Below, piece by piece: positions 32,415 to 41,824 of a DNA stretch of 64,000 nt. A model generated the notes under the pieces. It was not told the origin of the DNA. It made no database searches and was given only the letters and a program-made list of their open reading frames with translations. Source of the stretch: Palsa-459 sp035937595 (GTDB lineage Bacteria; Actinomycetota; Acidimicrobiia; Acidimicrobiales; RAAP-2); NCBI GenBank assembly GCA_035937595.1, contig DASZHS010000051.1, positions 5,847 through 69,846 of the forward strand. The letters run 5' to 3'. Position 1 is the first letter of the stretch. Each line of letters starts with the position of its first letter. Position numbers and translations under genes: made by a program.

Positions 32415-35267
32415 GTGGCCAAGAGTTGTGATGGTGTTGGGGGAAAGGTCGAAGAGCACCTTCAAGCGGGTCGAGTCGTGCGAGAGACTTTCGTTGTGTC
32501 GCCCAGCGGGACCGTCACGCTCCTAGATACACGGCTCATCACGGGGAGCGCTACGCCACATCTCGTGTCGGGCGCAGTGACCGGATCGGAGCGAGCGCTC
32601 GACGCCGTCATGGCCGCGTCGGTCGGCCGCCAGGGCGGCACGCTCCTCGCGAGTGTCCCCGGCCAACGGTTGGCTGCCTTCGCCACGGCTGCCGCCGCGG
32701 CGCGCGCTGCGGCGGCGTGCCAGAGGGCGTTGATGTCCGATCATGGCGTGCCCCTCCGCGTGCGCATGGCGATGCACACCGGTACGTGCACCGAGCGCCT
32801 CGGCACCCCCGTCGGCCCCGCCGTCCGCCGAGCGCGCCACCTCGCGAACATGGCCTACGGCGGCCAGGTGCTCGTCTCGGCCACGTCGTCGGTGCTCCTG
32901 TTCGAGGGCGGTGAGAGCTTCGCGCTGCGTGATCTGGGCCTCCACCGGCTGAAGGACCTTGGCCCTCCTGAGCACGTCTTCCAACTGGAACTCCCGGATC
33001 TGCGCACGGACTTCCCGCCCCTTCGATCGCTCGACCATCCGGACCTCCCGAACAATCTCCCCACGATGGTCGCCCCGCTCGTCGGGCGTGTGGAGGAGCT
33101 CGAGCACGTGCTCGGCCTGCTCGACGAGGCACGACTGGTGACCCTCGCGGGGCCGGGCGGGGCGGGCAAGACGCGCCTCGCGGTGCACGCCGCGGCCGAG
33201 GCCCTCGACGGAGCGGGGAGCGGGGGCGCCTGGCTCGTCGAGCTGGCTCCGGTCAGCGACGAGCAGCAGGTGCCCTTCGCGATCGTCACGGCACTCGACA
33301 TCCCTGAGTCCGACACGGACTCGCTGGAGCTCCTCGTTCGCGCACTGGCGACCCAGGAGACGCTGCTCGTGCTCGACAACTGCGAGCACGTCATCGATCG
33401 TGTGGCGAAGATCGCGGACACCCTCCTGCGGGAGTGCGCGGGCGTCCGCATCCTCGCCACCTCTCGGGAGCCACTGGGTGTGGATGGAGAGCTGGTGTAT
33501 CGAGTGCCCTCGCTGTCGCTCCCCGAGGAGGACGTGAGCTCGTTGACCGAGTCGGCCGGCTCCGATGCCGTCGACCTCTTCCTCGGGCGGGCATCGATGG
33601 TAGGTGCGGTGATCGCCGACAGCGATGGTCCGCTGGTGGCGTCAGTGTGTCGCCGCCTCGATGGCATTCCGCTCGCGATCGAGCTCGCCGCGGCCAGGCT
33701 GACCTCGCTCTCGCTTGCGGAGCTGTCGGAACGACTCGACGAGCGGTTCCGGCTCCTGACGGGTGGCGCGCGCAGTGCCATGGCCCGACAGCAGACGCTG
33801 CAGGCACTCGTCGATTGGTCCTACGAGCTGCTCAATCCACCCGAGCGATCCGCCCTGCAGCGCCTCTCTGTGTTCTCGGGGCCGTTCGACCTCGACGCGG
33901 CGCAGACGGTCTGCGCCGGTGACGACCTGGACGACCTCGACGTCGTCAACCTGCTGCACTCGCTGGTGCAGAAGAGCCTTGTGATCGCCCAGCAGGACGC
34001 GGAGGCCACGCGATACCGACTCCTCGAGACGATCCGCCAGTACGGAGCGATCGAGCTTCTTCGAGACAGCGGGTCCACGGGCGTCCTCGACGTGCGCGAT
34101 CGGCACGCCGACTACTACCTCGCCACGGCGCGCGCGGCCGCACCTGGTCTGCAGGGACCTGACGTTGGGGCATGGATCGCCGCTCTCGATCGGGACGCGG
34201 ACAACCTTCGAGCGGCGATCACGCACCTCGCCGACCTGCGTCCCAGAGACGTGCTCGAGCTCATCGGGTGCATCGAGCGCTACTTCACGCTCAAGGCGGC
34301 GGTCGACATCATCCCGCCCACGCTCCGGGCGGTCTCGAAGGTCGATCACAACGATCCTCGTACCGCCGAGGTCGTGGCAGCCGCCCTTCTGGCGGTGTGC
34401 CGGATGACCGCGTGGCACCTGATCGGGCGGCCCGCCGAGGTCGAAGCCTCCGAGAGGTACGCCCTTCGTGCAGAGGAGCTCGCGAGCCGCACCCGCCGGT
34501 TCGACCTCGAAGCGAGGGCGCTCGTCTACCGGATGCAGGTCGCTCTCTACCGGGGTGACCGCGGCGGAGCGGTGGCGCACCTGGGAGCGGCCGAGGAGAT
34601 TGCTCGCCGCTGCCGACTTGACTCGATCCTCTCGGAGGTCATCCTGTCGTCGCTGCACCCAGCCCTGGTGGAGCACCAGGGCCTCACCGTCGAGCAATGG
34701 CACGCTCGAGCCGCCGAGGCGCTGCAAGCGGCGGAACGCGCCGGAGATCTGACGATGGTGAGCCAGGTGAAGTTCTGGTACGCGACGCAGGCGCTGCGAG
34801 AGGGACGACTGGTCGAGTCACGACGCCTCTTCGAGGAGACGATCGATCTCGCGCACCGGATCGGCGCTCATGACGGCGCGGCACTCAACAACTTCCTCAT
34901 CGTGTGCCTTGTCCAGGCTGACTACGACGCTGCGGTGTCCCCCCTTCGCAAGTGCCTGCGCAGGATGCGGCGGTCGGGTTTCCGGACGAACCCGGGCGAC
35001 CTCATCGCCGCGAGCGCCTGCATTGCAACCTGGCGGGGTGACCCCGTCGAGGGCGCTCAGCTCCACGGTGCCGCCGACGAGATCCGCAAGCCCGCCTATG
35101 AGACCAGCGAGCTGTTCCGAACCGCATCCGACGTCGCCATGGAGGAGGCGAGCGCGGCGCGAGGTCGAGCCGCGATGGGCGATGTGGAGTACGTCAAGGC
35201 GTATGAGGAGGGAGCGAGGTTCTCGGTGGGACAAGCCTGCGACCTTGCACTCGCCATTCTCCAGTGA
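32415..35267 (+). CDS. STAND ATPase with degenerate adenylate-cyclase-like domain (Rv1358-like, no HTH)
   Basis: The 950-residue protein. Residues about 35-190 follow a class III cyclase domain (MAMHTGTCTERLGTPVGPAV; LRDLGLHRLKDL) but lack both metal aspartates (the usual FTDI and GDG positions), so it is inactive. An NB-ARC/STAND ATPase follows with Walker A GPGGAGKTRL (246-255), Walker B LLVLDNCEH, and LATSREPL and GIPLAIELAA motifs. The rest is TPR-like helices. M. tuberculosis Rv1358 has this plan plus a LuxR HTH; none is visible here. The GTG 32415 start is uncertain (no clear ribosome site; GTG 32478 also possible). Likely a signalling scaffold or regulator. Confidence 0.83.
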   Translation: MAKSCDGVGGKVEEHLQAGRVVRETFVVSPSGTVTLLDTRLITGSATPHLVSGAVTGSERALDAVMAASVGRQGGTLLASVPGQRLAAFATAAAAARAAAACQRALMSDHGVPLRVRMAMHTGTCTERLGTPVGPAVRRARHLANMAYGGQVLVSATSSVLLFEGGESFALRDLGLHRLKDLGPPEHVFQLELPDLRTDFPPLRSLDHPDLPNNLPTMVAPLVGRVEELEHVLGLLDEARLVTLAGPGGAGKTRLAVHAAAEALDGAGSGGAWLVELAPVSDEQQVPFAIVTALDIPESDTDSLELLVRALATQETLLVLDNCEHVIDRVAKIADTLLRECAGVRILATSREPLGVDGELVYRVPSLSLPEEDVSSLTESAGSDAVDLFLGRASMVGAVIADSDGPLVASVCRRLDGIPLAIELAAARLTSLSLAELSERLDERFRLLTGGARSAMARQQTLQALVDWSYELLNPPERSALQRLSVFSGPFDLDAAQTVCAGDDLDDLDVVNLLHSLVQKSLVIAQQDAEATRYRLLETIRQYGAIELLRDSGSTGVLDVRDRHADYYLATARAAAPGLQGPDVGAWIAALDRDADNLRAAITHLADLRPRDVLELIGCIERYFTLKAAVDIIPPTLRAVSKVDHNDPRTAEVVAAALLAVCRMTAWHLIGRPAEVEASERYALRAEELASRTRRFDLEARALVYRMQVALYRGDRGGAVAHLGAAEEIARRCRLDSILSEVILSSLHPALVEHQGLTVEQWHARAAEALQAAERAGDLTMVSQVKFWYATQALREGRLVESRRLFEETIDLAHRIGAHDGAALNNFLIVCLVQADYDAAVSPLRKCLRRMRRSGFRTNPGDLIAASACIATWRGDPVEGAQLHGAADEIRKPAYETSELFRTASDVAMEEASAARGRAAMGDVEYVKAYEEGARFSVGQACDLALAILQ

Positions 35268-35494
35268 CACCGGGACGCCTCCAGCCGACGGCCTGAGCCA
35301 CCGCGTGCCGGCGAGATCCATGCGAGCCTTCGTCGCTGCGCCACGTCGCAGCATCTGGCTCGCCGGTGAGGCACCGTCCGTCGGCGGCGGACGCCTTTGT
35401 ACTGTGTCGACGTGTGCACGGAGCCGGCAGGTCGCGGGTGTGGTGCGGAACCAGTGGCGGGCTGCTGCGGGTTCCGAGGAGAGCGACCTACGCG

Positions 35495-36376
35495 ATGAGA
35501 CCGGTGCCGGAGACCACGAACGGCGGGACGATCCGACCATTCCGGCAGGTGGACGTCTTCGGCACCACCCCGTACCTCGGTAACGCCGTGGCGGTGGTGC
35601 ACGACGCGGACAGGGTCACCAGCGACGAGATGCAGCAGATCGCGTTGTGGACCAACCTGTCCGAGACGACGTTCCTCGCCGCGCCGTCCAACCCGGGTGC
35701 GGACTACGGCGTCCGCATCTTCACCCCCACCCGAGAGCTCCCCTTCGCTGGCCACCCGACGCTCGGAAGCGCCCACGCGTGGCTCGAAGCGGGCGGCGTG
35801 TCCCAGCACCCCGACCGCGTCATCCAAGAGTGTGGGATCGGCTTGGTGCCGCTGCAGCGGACACCAAGTGGGCTCGCCTTCGCGGCTCCCCCGCTGCGTC
35901 GCGCGGGGCCCGCGAGCGAGGAGCTTCGTGGACGGGTCATCGAGATGCTGGGCGTCGACCCGTCCCGTGCGGAGGCGGTGGAGTGGGTCGACAACGGACC
36001 TGGCTGGATCGGCGTGCTCGTCGACTCCGCCGAGACGGTGCTCGCCCTACGGCCAGGCGCCGTCGACCGCCCGATCGGGGTCGTCGGCCCGCATCCCGCG
36101 GGTGCGGCCGCACAGTTCGAGGTCCGAGCGTTCGTTCCCTCGAGCGGCTCGACGGCCGAGGATCCGGTGACGGGGAGTCTCAACGCCTCGCTCGCCCTCT
36201 GGTTGCTCGGCTCAGGTCGGGCCCACGCGCCCTACGTCGCGAGCCAAGGAGCGGCGATCGGGCACTCGGGCCACGTCCACGTGACGCGGGATGCAGCGGG
36301 TGAGGTCTGGATCGCCGGCAGCACGAGGACGCTCGTCGAGGGCGCGATCGACGTCTCGACGATGCCGAGCCGCTGA
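35495..36376 (+). CDS. PhzF-family isomerase-like protein
   Basis: The 293-residue protein has the two-lobed diaminopimelate-epimerase fold of PhzF. Visible are RQVDVFGTTPYLGNAVAVV, the NLSETTFL motif holding the catalytic Glu, TRELPFAGHPTLGSAHA, and EDPVTGSLNASLA in the second lobe. PhzF proteins catalyse proton shifts on small acids; outside phenazine clusters the substrate is generally unknown, and no phenazine genes are here. ATG 35495 has a GGAGAG ribosome site. The 227 bp before it hold no supported gene. Confidence 0.9.
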   Translation: MRPVPETTNGGTIRPFRQVDVFGTTPYLGNAVAVVHDADRVTSDEMQQIALWTNLSETTFLAAPSNPGADYGVRIFTPTRELPFAGHPTLGSAHAWLEAGGVSQHPDRVIQECGIGLVPLQRTPSGLAFAAPPLRRAGPASEELRGRVIEMLGVDPSRAEAVEWVDNGPGWIGVLVDSAETVLALRPGAVDRPIGVVGPHPAGAAAQFEVRAFVPSSGSTAEDPVTGSLNASLALWLLGSGRAHAPYVASQGAAIGHSGHVHVTRDAAGEVWIAGSTRTLVEGAIDVSTMPSR

Positions 36377-36520
36377 TCTCGGTCTTCGGTTCGTCGCACC
36401 GTGGTCGCAAGCACGTGGCCGCTCGATCGGGGGATCCTTGAGTGAGCCGGTACCATTCGGGCGCCGCTTCACGGCGACGACCGACGGCCGCGAGCCGCGG
36501 GATCGCCGGAGAAGTGGCGG

Positions 36521-36606
36521 GGAGGGATGCGAGAGTGGCCGAATCGGACGGTCTCGAAAACCGTTGTACCTTCTGGGTACCGTGGGTTCGAATCCCACTC
36601 CCTCCG
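36521..36606 (+). tRNA. tRNA-Ser (anticodon CGA)
   Basis: The 86-nt tRNA has a 7-bp acceptor stem GGAGGGA/TCCCTCC, D-arm with GAGAGTGGCCGAA, and anticodon stem ACGGT/ACCGT with loop CTCGAAA (anticodon CGA, codon UCG). The long variable arm typical of serine tRNAs (GTACC-TTCT-GGTAC type) and T-arm GTGGG-TTCGAAT-CCCAC are present. The discriminator is G. CCA is not encoded. No integrase or attachment-site repeat lies nearby. Confidence 0.97.
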
Positions 36607-36656
36607 CTCAGCGTCACGATCAGCGGCGCGCGGCGCTGCCGGCTGAGGGGAGCGCG

Positions 36657-38159
36657 ATGACGCTGACGAGGACCGAGCAGGCCGAGGGCGCCGCCCGGAC
36701 CGAGCACGTCGACGTGCTCATCGTCGGGGCGGGCATCTCGGGGATCGGTGCGGCGCACCACCTCCAAGAGCAGTGCCCGGAGAAGTCCTTCGTGATCCTG
36801 GAGAAGATGGAGAGCTTCGGCGGGACCTGGTGGACCCACCGCTACCCGGGGGCCCGCTCGGACAGCGACCTGTACACCTTCGGCTACCGCTTCAAGCCCT
36901 GGACGGGGCCCCCCATCGCGACCGCCGGTGAGATCCGCACCTACCTCGACGAGGTGATCGCCGAGGACGGCCTGGCCGAGAGCATCCGCTACCTCCACCG
37001 GATCACCGCGGCGTCGTGGTCGAGCGACGAGCGGTGCTGGACCGTCGAGGCCATCCGCCTCGACACCGGCGAGGCGCTCCGGTTCACGACGGGCTTCCTG
37101 TGGATGTGCCAGGGCTACTACCGCCAAGAGGACGCCTACACGCCCGAGTGGCCGGGGTTCGAGCGGTTCGGGGGCACCGTCGTGCACCCCCAGCAGTGGC
37201 CCGAGGGCTTCGACGTCACGGACAAGCGGGTCGTCGTCATCGGGTCGGGGGCGACGGCGGCAACCTTGATCCCCAACATCGCCGACGATGCCGCGCACGT
37301 GACGATGCTGCAGCGCTCCCCCACCTTCTTCTTCATCGCGCCGAACCAGAACGAGACCGCCAACATGCTCCGCGACCTCGAAATCCCGGAGGAGTGGATC
37401 CACGAGATCGTCCGACGCCAACTGATCCAGCTGCAGGGGATGCTGTCCACGCTCGGGCGCGACGAGCCCGAGTTCCTGCGCGAGGAGCTCCTCCGGCCGG
37501 TCCGCGAGATACTCGGCGACGACTTCGACGTCGAGCGGCACTTCAGCCCCACCTACCGCCCCTGGCAGCAGCGCATCGCCATCGTCCCCGACGGCGACTT
37601 CTTCCACGCGATCCGCGCGGGCAAGGCGTCCGTCGTCACCGATCAGATCGAGTCGTTCACCGAGCACGGCATCGTGCTCGCCTCGGGTGCGTCGCTCGAT
37701 GCCGACGTGATCGTGACGGCGACGGGCTTCAACCTCACCCAGCTCGGCGACGTCGCCATCACGATCGACGACGCCCCCCTCGACCTCGCCTCCACGGTGA
37801 CCTGGCGCGGGATGATGTTCACGGGCGTCCCGAACCTGCTCTGGGTGTTCGGTTACCTCCGCTTCAGCTGGACCCTGCGCGTCGACCTCCTTGGGGACCT
37901 CGTGTGCCGGCTGCTCGCGCACATGGGCGAGCTCGGTGCGAGCGTCGTGGTCCCAGAGCTGCGCGAGGACGAGGCGACCATGGAGCGGCGCCCGTGGATC
38001 GACCCGGAGAACTTCAACGCCGGGTACATCACGCGCAACCTGCACCTCATGCCGCAGCAGGGCACCCACACCCCGTGGCAGCACGTCCAGGACTACGTGA
38101 CCGACCTTCGCGAGCTCCCCGACGCGGACCTCGACGACGGCTCGCTCGTCTATAAGTGA
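36657..38159 (+). CDS. Flavin-dependent monooxygenase, Baeyer-Villiger type
   Basis: The 500-residue protein has an N-terminal FAD Rossmann motif GAGISGIGA (about residues 24-32), then FGGTWWTHRYPGARSDSD. The BVMO fingerprint F-x-G-x3-H-x3-W is present (FGGTVVHPQQW, about 179-189), with a second NADPH motif GSGATAATL and ATGFN near 360. Such enzymes insert oxygen into ketones or oxidise heteroatoms with NADPH and O2; the substrate is unknown. ATG 36657 has GAGGGGAG upstream. It starts 50 bp after the tRNA and is followed at 55 bp by an aminotransferase on the same strand. Confidence 0.9.
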   Translation: MTLTRTEQAEGAARTEHVDVLIVGAGISGIGAAHHLQEQCPEKSFVILEKMESFGGTWWTHRYPGARSDSDLYTFGYRFKPWTGPPIATAGEIRTYLDEVIAEDGLAESIRYLHRITAASWSSDERCWTVEAIRLDTGEALRFTTGFLWMCQGYYRQEDAYTPEWPGFERFGGTVVHPQQWPEGFDVTDKRVVVIGSGATAATLIPNIADDAAHVTMLQRSPTFFFIAPNQNETANMLRDLEIPEEWIHEIVRRQLIQLQGMLSTLGRDEPEFLREELLRPVREILGDDFDVERHFSPTYRPWQQRIAIVPDGDFFHAIRAGKASVVTDQIESFTEHGIVLASGASLDADVIVTATGFNLTQLGDVAITIDDAPLDLASTVTWRGMMFTGVPNLLWVFGYLRFSWTLRVDLLGDLVCRLLAHMGELGASVVVPELREDEATMERRPWIDPENFNAGYITRNLHLMPQQGTHTPWQHVQDYVTDLRELPDADLDDGSLVYK

Positions 38160-38214
38160 CGAGGACCGCCACCGTCGCTCCCGCGTAGCCTCTGGTGCAC
38201 AAGGAGGTCCGTCG

Positions 38215-39549
38215 ATGACACCCGACCGCATCGAGCAGCGTCGCCTGCTCGTCACCCAGCTCCCCGGTCCGCGCTCCAAGGAGCTCCACGACCGGCGCAC
38301 CGACGCGGTGTCGGCGGGTCTCTCGGTCGGCTTCCCCGTCTACATCGAGCGGGGGATGGGCGCGATCCTCGTGGACGTCGACGGCAACCAGCTCATCGAC
38401 CTCGGGGCCGGCATCGCGGTCACCTCGGTGGGCCACGCCGTCCCCGAGGTGGTCGACGCCGTGGCGGCGCAGGTGGCCCGCATGACCCACACCTGCTTCA
38501 TGGTCACGCCCTACGAGGGGTACGTCGAGGTCTGCGAGGCGCTCAACCGCCTCACCCCCGGCGACCACGACAAGCGCAGCGCGCTCTTCAACTCTGGTGC
38601 CGAGGCGATCGAGAACGCCGTGAAGATCGCGAGGCTCGCGACGGGGCGACCGGCCGTCGTCGTCTTCGAGCACGCCTACCACGGGCGCACGAACCTGACG
38701 ATGGCCCTGACCGCGAAGAACATGCCCTACAAGGACCGGTTCGGCCCCTTCGCCCCGGAGGTCTACCGCGTGCCCACGAGCTACCCGTTCCGCGACGGGC
38801 GCTCGGGCCCGGAGGCCGCGGCGCTCGCGCTCGGCCAGATCGAGTCCGACGTGGGCGCGAGCAACGTGGCGGCCGTCCTCATCGAGCCCATCCAGGGCGA
38901 GGGGGGCTTCGTCGTACCGGCCGAGGGGTTCCTCCCCGCGCTCTCGGAATGGTGCGCGACGTCGGGCGCGCTCTTCATCGCCGACGAGATCCAGACCGGG
39001 TTCTGTCGCACCGGTGCGTGGTTCGCGTGCGAGCACGAGGGCGTGGTCCCCGACCTCGTCGCCACGGCCAAGGGCATCGCCGCGGGGATGCCGCTCGCCG
39101 CAGTGACCGGACGCCAAGCGGTCATGGACGCGGTCCACGAGGGCGGGCTCGGCGGCACCTACGGGGGGAACCCGGTCGCCTGCGCCGCCGCGATCGCCGC
39201 GATCGAGGTCATGCGGCGCGACGACCTCGCCGCGCGCGCGCGCCGGATCGAGGCGCTCGTCCGCCCGCGCCTCGAGGCCCTCGCGTCGGCGACGCCGACC
39301 GTCGGCGAGGTCCGCGGCCGAGGGGCGATGCTGGCCATGGAGTTCGTCCAGCCCGGCACGACCACGCCGAACGCCGCGGCGGTGAAGGCCGTCCTCGCCG
39401 CGTGCCACGCCGAGGGCGTCGTCGCGCTCTCGTGCGGCACCTACGGCAACGTCGTGCGGCTGCTGCCCCCGCTCACGATCGGCGAGGAGCTGCTGGACGA
39501 GGGCGTCGCCGTCCTCGAGTCGGCGGTCCGCGGGCTCGACGCGTCCTAG
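38215..39549 (+). CDS. gabT: 4-aminobutyrate-type class III aminotransferase
   Basis: The 444-residue PLP enzyme of class III. It shows FNSGAEAIENAVKIAR, HAYHGRTN, EPIQGEGGF, Asp257 in ADEIQTGFCRTG and the Schiff-base Lys286 in ATAKGIAAGMPL, then GGTYGGNPVACAAA. Length and motifs match bacterial GabT (4-aminobutyrate to succinate semialdehyde). Related beta-alanine or 5-aminovalerate activity cannot be excluded. ATG 38215 follows AAGGAGG. An aldehyde dehydrogenase lies at 42.8 kb, but its family is not the usual GabD. Confidence 0.88.
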   Translation: MTPDRIEQRRLLVTQLPGPRSKELHDRRTDAVSAGLSVGFPVYIERGMGAILVDVDGNQLIDLGAGIAVTSVGHAVPEVVDAVAAQVARMTHTCFMVTPYEGYVEVCEALNRLTPGDHDKRSALFNSGAEAIENAVKIARLATGRPAVVVFEHAYHGRTNLTMALTAKNMPYKDRFGPFAPEVYRVPTSYPFRDGRSGPEAAALALGQIESDVGASNVAAVLIEPIQGEGGFVVPAEGFLPALSEWCATSGALFIADEIQTGFCRTGAWFACEHEGVVPDLVATAKGIAAGMPLAAVTGRQAVMDAVHEGGLGGTYGGNPVACAAAIAAIEVMRRDDLAARARRIEALVRPRLEALASATPTVGEVRGRGAMLAMEFVQPGTTTPNAAAVKAVLAACHAEGVVALSCGTYGNVVRLLPPLTIGEELLDEGVAVLESAVRGLDAS

Positions 39550-39551
39550 TC

Positions 39552-39568
39552 GCGCGGCGCCGCCGCGC
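39552..39568. terminator. Short GC hairpin between convergent genes
   Basis: A perfect 7-bp inverted repeat GCGCGGC-GCC-GCCGCGC sits in the 25-bp gap between the aminotransferase and the MBL hydrolase. It could act for both strands. The loop is only 3 nt and there is no U-run. Confidence 0.4.
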
Positions 39569-39574
39569 TGGCCG

Positions 39575-40591
39575 TCAGCCGGGGTGCGGGGCGTGGGGCT
39601 CGCGCGTCTCGAAGAACCGCCGGAGCCCAGCGGCGTTCGAGTGGACGCCCGAGAGGACCTCGGCCTTCTCGAGATGCTCTCGCGGGACGCCGGTGAGCTC
39701 GAAGGCCATGCCCAGGGCCTCGGCGATGTCCTCGCCGCCGCGCCAGGCGGCCTCGGCGACCTCCGCCCAGTGCACGAGCACCTCGTCGGCCTCGGCGAGG
39801 AGGGCCGCCGGGTCGTCCAGCAGGCCGTAGTGGGCGAGCGCCACCGCGCTCGGTCGCCGCTCGGCGAACCGCCGCAGCGAGTCGCGCGCCTGGTGCAGGT
39901 CGAAGTCCGGCGGGGGCGTCGCCGGCCGGAGCACCCCGACGTCGGGCAGCCGGACACCGACCGCGTCGCCCGCGAACAGGATGCCCGAGGAGGAGTCGTG
40001 CAGCCCCAGGTGGTGCTTGGCGTGCCCGGGCGAGTCGATGGCGGTGAGCGTCCTGCCGTCACCGAGGTCGATCGCCTCGAGGTCCGCGAGCACGTGGAGC
40101 CGGTCCGGTGGCGTCGGCGTGAGCCGCCCGTAGAGGGCGTCGAGCAGGTCGCCGTAGACGAGCGCCGCCGACGAGATGAGCCGGGTCGGGTCCGCGAGGT
40201 GGCGCGCGCCCTTCTCGTGCACGTACACCGTGGCGTTCGGGAACGCGGCCGCGACGTCGCCCACGCCGCCGGCGTGGTCCAGGTGGATGTGCGTCACGAC
40301 CACGCCCGCGAGGTCGTCGGCGCCCACGCCGAGCGCGGCGAGGGCGCCCAGCAACGTGGGCACCGAGGACTGCGAGCCCGTCTCGACGAGCACGGGCCGT
40401 GGGCCCTCGAGCAGGTAGCCCGCCGTCACGCGCGACCAGCCGCCGAGCATCGTGTCGAGCTCGAGCACCCCGTCGGCGAGCCGTGTCGGCGCGACCGGCG
40501 CCGCGGTGGTGTCGGCGGCCGCATCGGGCGGCGGGCCGTGGTGGTGCGGCCGGGTCGGCATCGCCGCGTCGTCGTCGTGGTGGTCGTCCAT
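39575..40591 (-). CDS. Metallo-beta-lactamase-fold hydrolase
   Basis: The 338-residue protein has a His/Asp-rich, probably disordered head (1-35) and then an MBL domain. The zinc motif THIHLDHAGG (His101, His103, Asp105, His106), DSPGHAKHH (third His) and LFAGDAVG (bridging Asp) are complete. The C-terminal helical part resembles glyoxalase-II-like or cyclase-like members; substrate unknown. ATG 40591 is chosen for GAGGAG 5 nt upstream; GTG 40615 would overlap the protease gene. It follows the MarP-like gene by 8 bp, so they share a transcript. Confidence 0.88.
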   Translation of the reverse strand: MDDHHDDDAAMPTRPHHHGPPPDAAADTTAAPVAPTRLADGVLELDTMLGGWSRVTAGYLLEGPRPVLVETGSQSSVPTLLGALAALGVGADDLAGVVVTHIHLDHAGGVGDVAAAFPNATVYVHEKGARHLADPTRLISSAALVYGDLLDALYGRLTPTPPDRLHVLADLEAIDLGDGRTLTAIDSPGHAKHHLGLHDSSSGILFAGDAVGVRLPDVGVLRPATPPPDFDLHQARDSLRRFAERRPSAVALAHYGLLDDPAALLAEADEVLVHWAEVAEAAWRGGEDIAEALGMAFELTGVPREHLEKAEVLSGVHSNAAGLRRFFETREPHAPHPG

Positions 40592-40599
40592 GTCGCTCC

Positions 40600-41772
40600 T
40601 CAGCCGGGGGTGCACGCCCCGGACGTCGTCGTGCCCGTCGCGTGCGTGGCGCGAGCCACCTCGGGCGCCAGGGCGGATCCCCTGATCGCGTAGGCGAGCC
40701 CCGCCTGGGACAGGGACCGCGAGAACACCATGCCGAGCGCGGCGTTCCCTGAGACCAGCGGGCTGCCCGAGTTGCCGGGCAGCACCGAGGCGGTGACGGC
40801 GTAGATGGCCCGGCTCGCGAGACCGCCCCCGTAGATGTCACGGCCCTGGGCGGTGAGCGACCCGGCCACCCCCGCCGGCGTGTCGGTCCTCGGGCCGCCG
40901 CCGGGGAACCCGATCACCGCCGCCTCGGTCCCGGTCGGGGCGATCCTCACGTCGAGCGGCACCGGGCGCGCCGTGAGGCCGGGGACGCGCAGGACCGCGA
41001 CGTCGAGCGACGGGTCGAACACGACGAGCGACGCCTTGGTCGTACGGTCCGTGCTGCGCACCGTGACGACGGGCTCGCCCGCGACGACGTGTGCGTTCGT
41101 GACCACGAGACCCGGGGCGACGACGAAGGACGTCCCGACCCGGGTCACGCCGCAGCCGCCCGATGCGGTGACCTTCAGCACCGACGGCGCCGTGCGCGCC
41201 GCGAGCGCCGTCGTCACAGACGGGGTCGGCAGCGGCACGCTCGTCGTCGAGGGCTGGGTCACCGCGGCGAACGCGAGCGGGAAGACCTCGTTGGACACGA
41301 AGGCCTGGGCGCGCGCGATGACCGAGGGCACCGGCGGCATCACCGCGTCGAGCGCGGTCAGCACGGACGAGTGCTGGATCGGTCGCGCGAGCCAGCCCAC
41401 CGAGGACTGGGTGAAGAGCCCCGCGACGAGCCATGCGCTCAGGAGAGCGCCGAGCGCGGCGACCGCCGCGCCCGCGATCGCGTCGACCGTCCCGAGGTGC
41501 AGCCGTCGCATCGTGACGTTGGCCCACTTGCCGAGGGTGTTGCCGCCGATCGCGCCGAGCACCGCGATGCCGAGCACGACGCCCACGGTGACGACGGTGC
41601 GCGCCACGTCGACGTGCAGGTGCCCCGCGATGGGCACGGCGACGACCGCGCCGATCGCGAGCCCGGCGACGAAGCCGACGAGCGCGAGCAGCTGGGTGAG
41701 CGCGCCGAGGGCGCGACCCCGCAGCGCGGCGAGCGCGACCCACACCACGATCACGATGTCGACCCAGCTCAC
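40600..41772 (-). CDS. marP: MarP-like membrane-anchored periplasmic serine protease
   Basis: The 390-residue protein has about four N-terminal membrane helices of the CvpA type (WVDIVIVVWVALAAL, about 1-120), then a chymotrypsin-fold protease. The triad is His228 (TNAHVV), Asp257 (SLDVAVL) and Ser335 (GNSGSP). Cys207 and Cys387 occupy positions like the activity-controlling disulphide of M. tuberculosis MarP (Rv3671c, 397 residues), which supports acid and oxidative-stress survival. GTG 41772 is chosen because it begins the first helix. Divergent from a lipoprotein gene (52 bp). Confidence 0.88.
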   Translation of the reverse strand: MSWVDIVIVVWVALAALRGRALGALTQLLALVGFVAGLAIGAVVAVPIAGHLHVDVARTVVTVGVVLGIAVLGAIGGNTLGKWANVTMRRLHLGTVDAIAGAAVAALGALLSAWLVAGLFTQSSVGWLARPIQHSSVLTALDAVMPPVPSVIARAQAFVSNEVFPLAFAAVTQPSTTSVPLPTPSVTTALAARTAPSVLKVTASGGCGVTRVGTSFVVAPGLVVTNAHVVAGEPVVTVRSTDRTTKASLVVFDPSLDVAVLRVPGLTARPVPLDVRIAPTGTEAAVIGFPGGGPRTDTPAGVAGSLTAQGRDIYGGGLASRAIYAVTASVLPGNSGSPLVSGNAALGMVFSRSLSQAGLAYAIRGSALAPEVARATHATGTTTSGACTPG

Positions 41773-41824
41773 CGCCCGGAGGGTAGACCGGGTGCACGCC
41801 GCGACGCGCCTACCATCGGCAGCC

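Noticed and set aside
32415..35267. Active adenylate cyclase
   Set aside because: The two metal-binding aspartates expected in FTDI-like and GDG-like motifs are absent.
36521..36606. tRNA-Ser as an integration site of a mobile island
   Set aside because: No integrase, transposase or duplicated tRNA 3' end was found nearby; flanking genes have normal composition.
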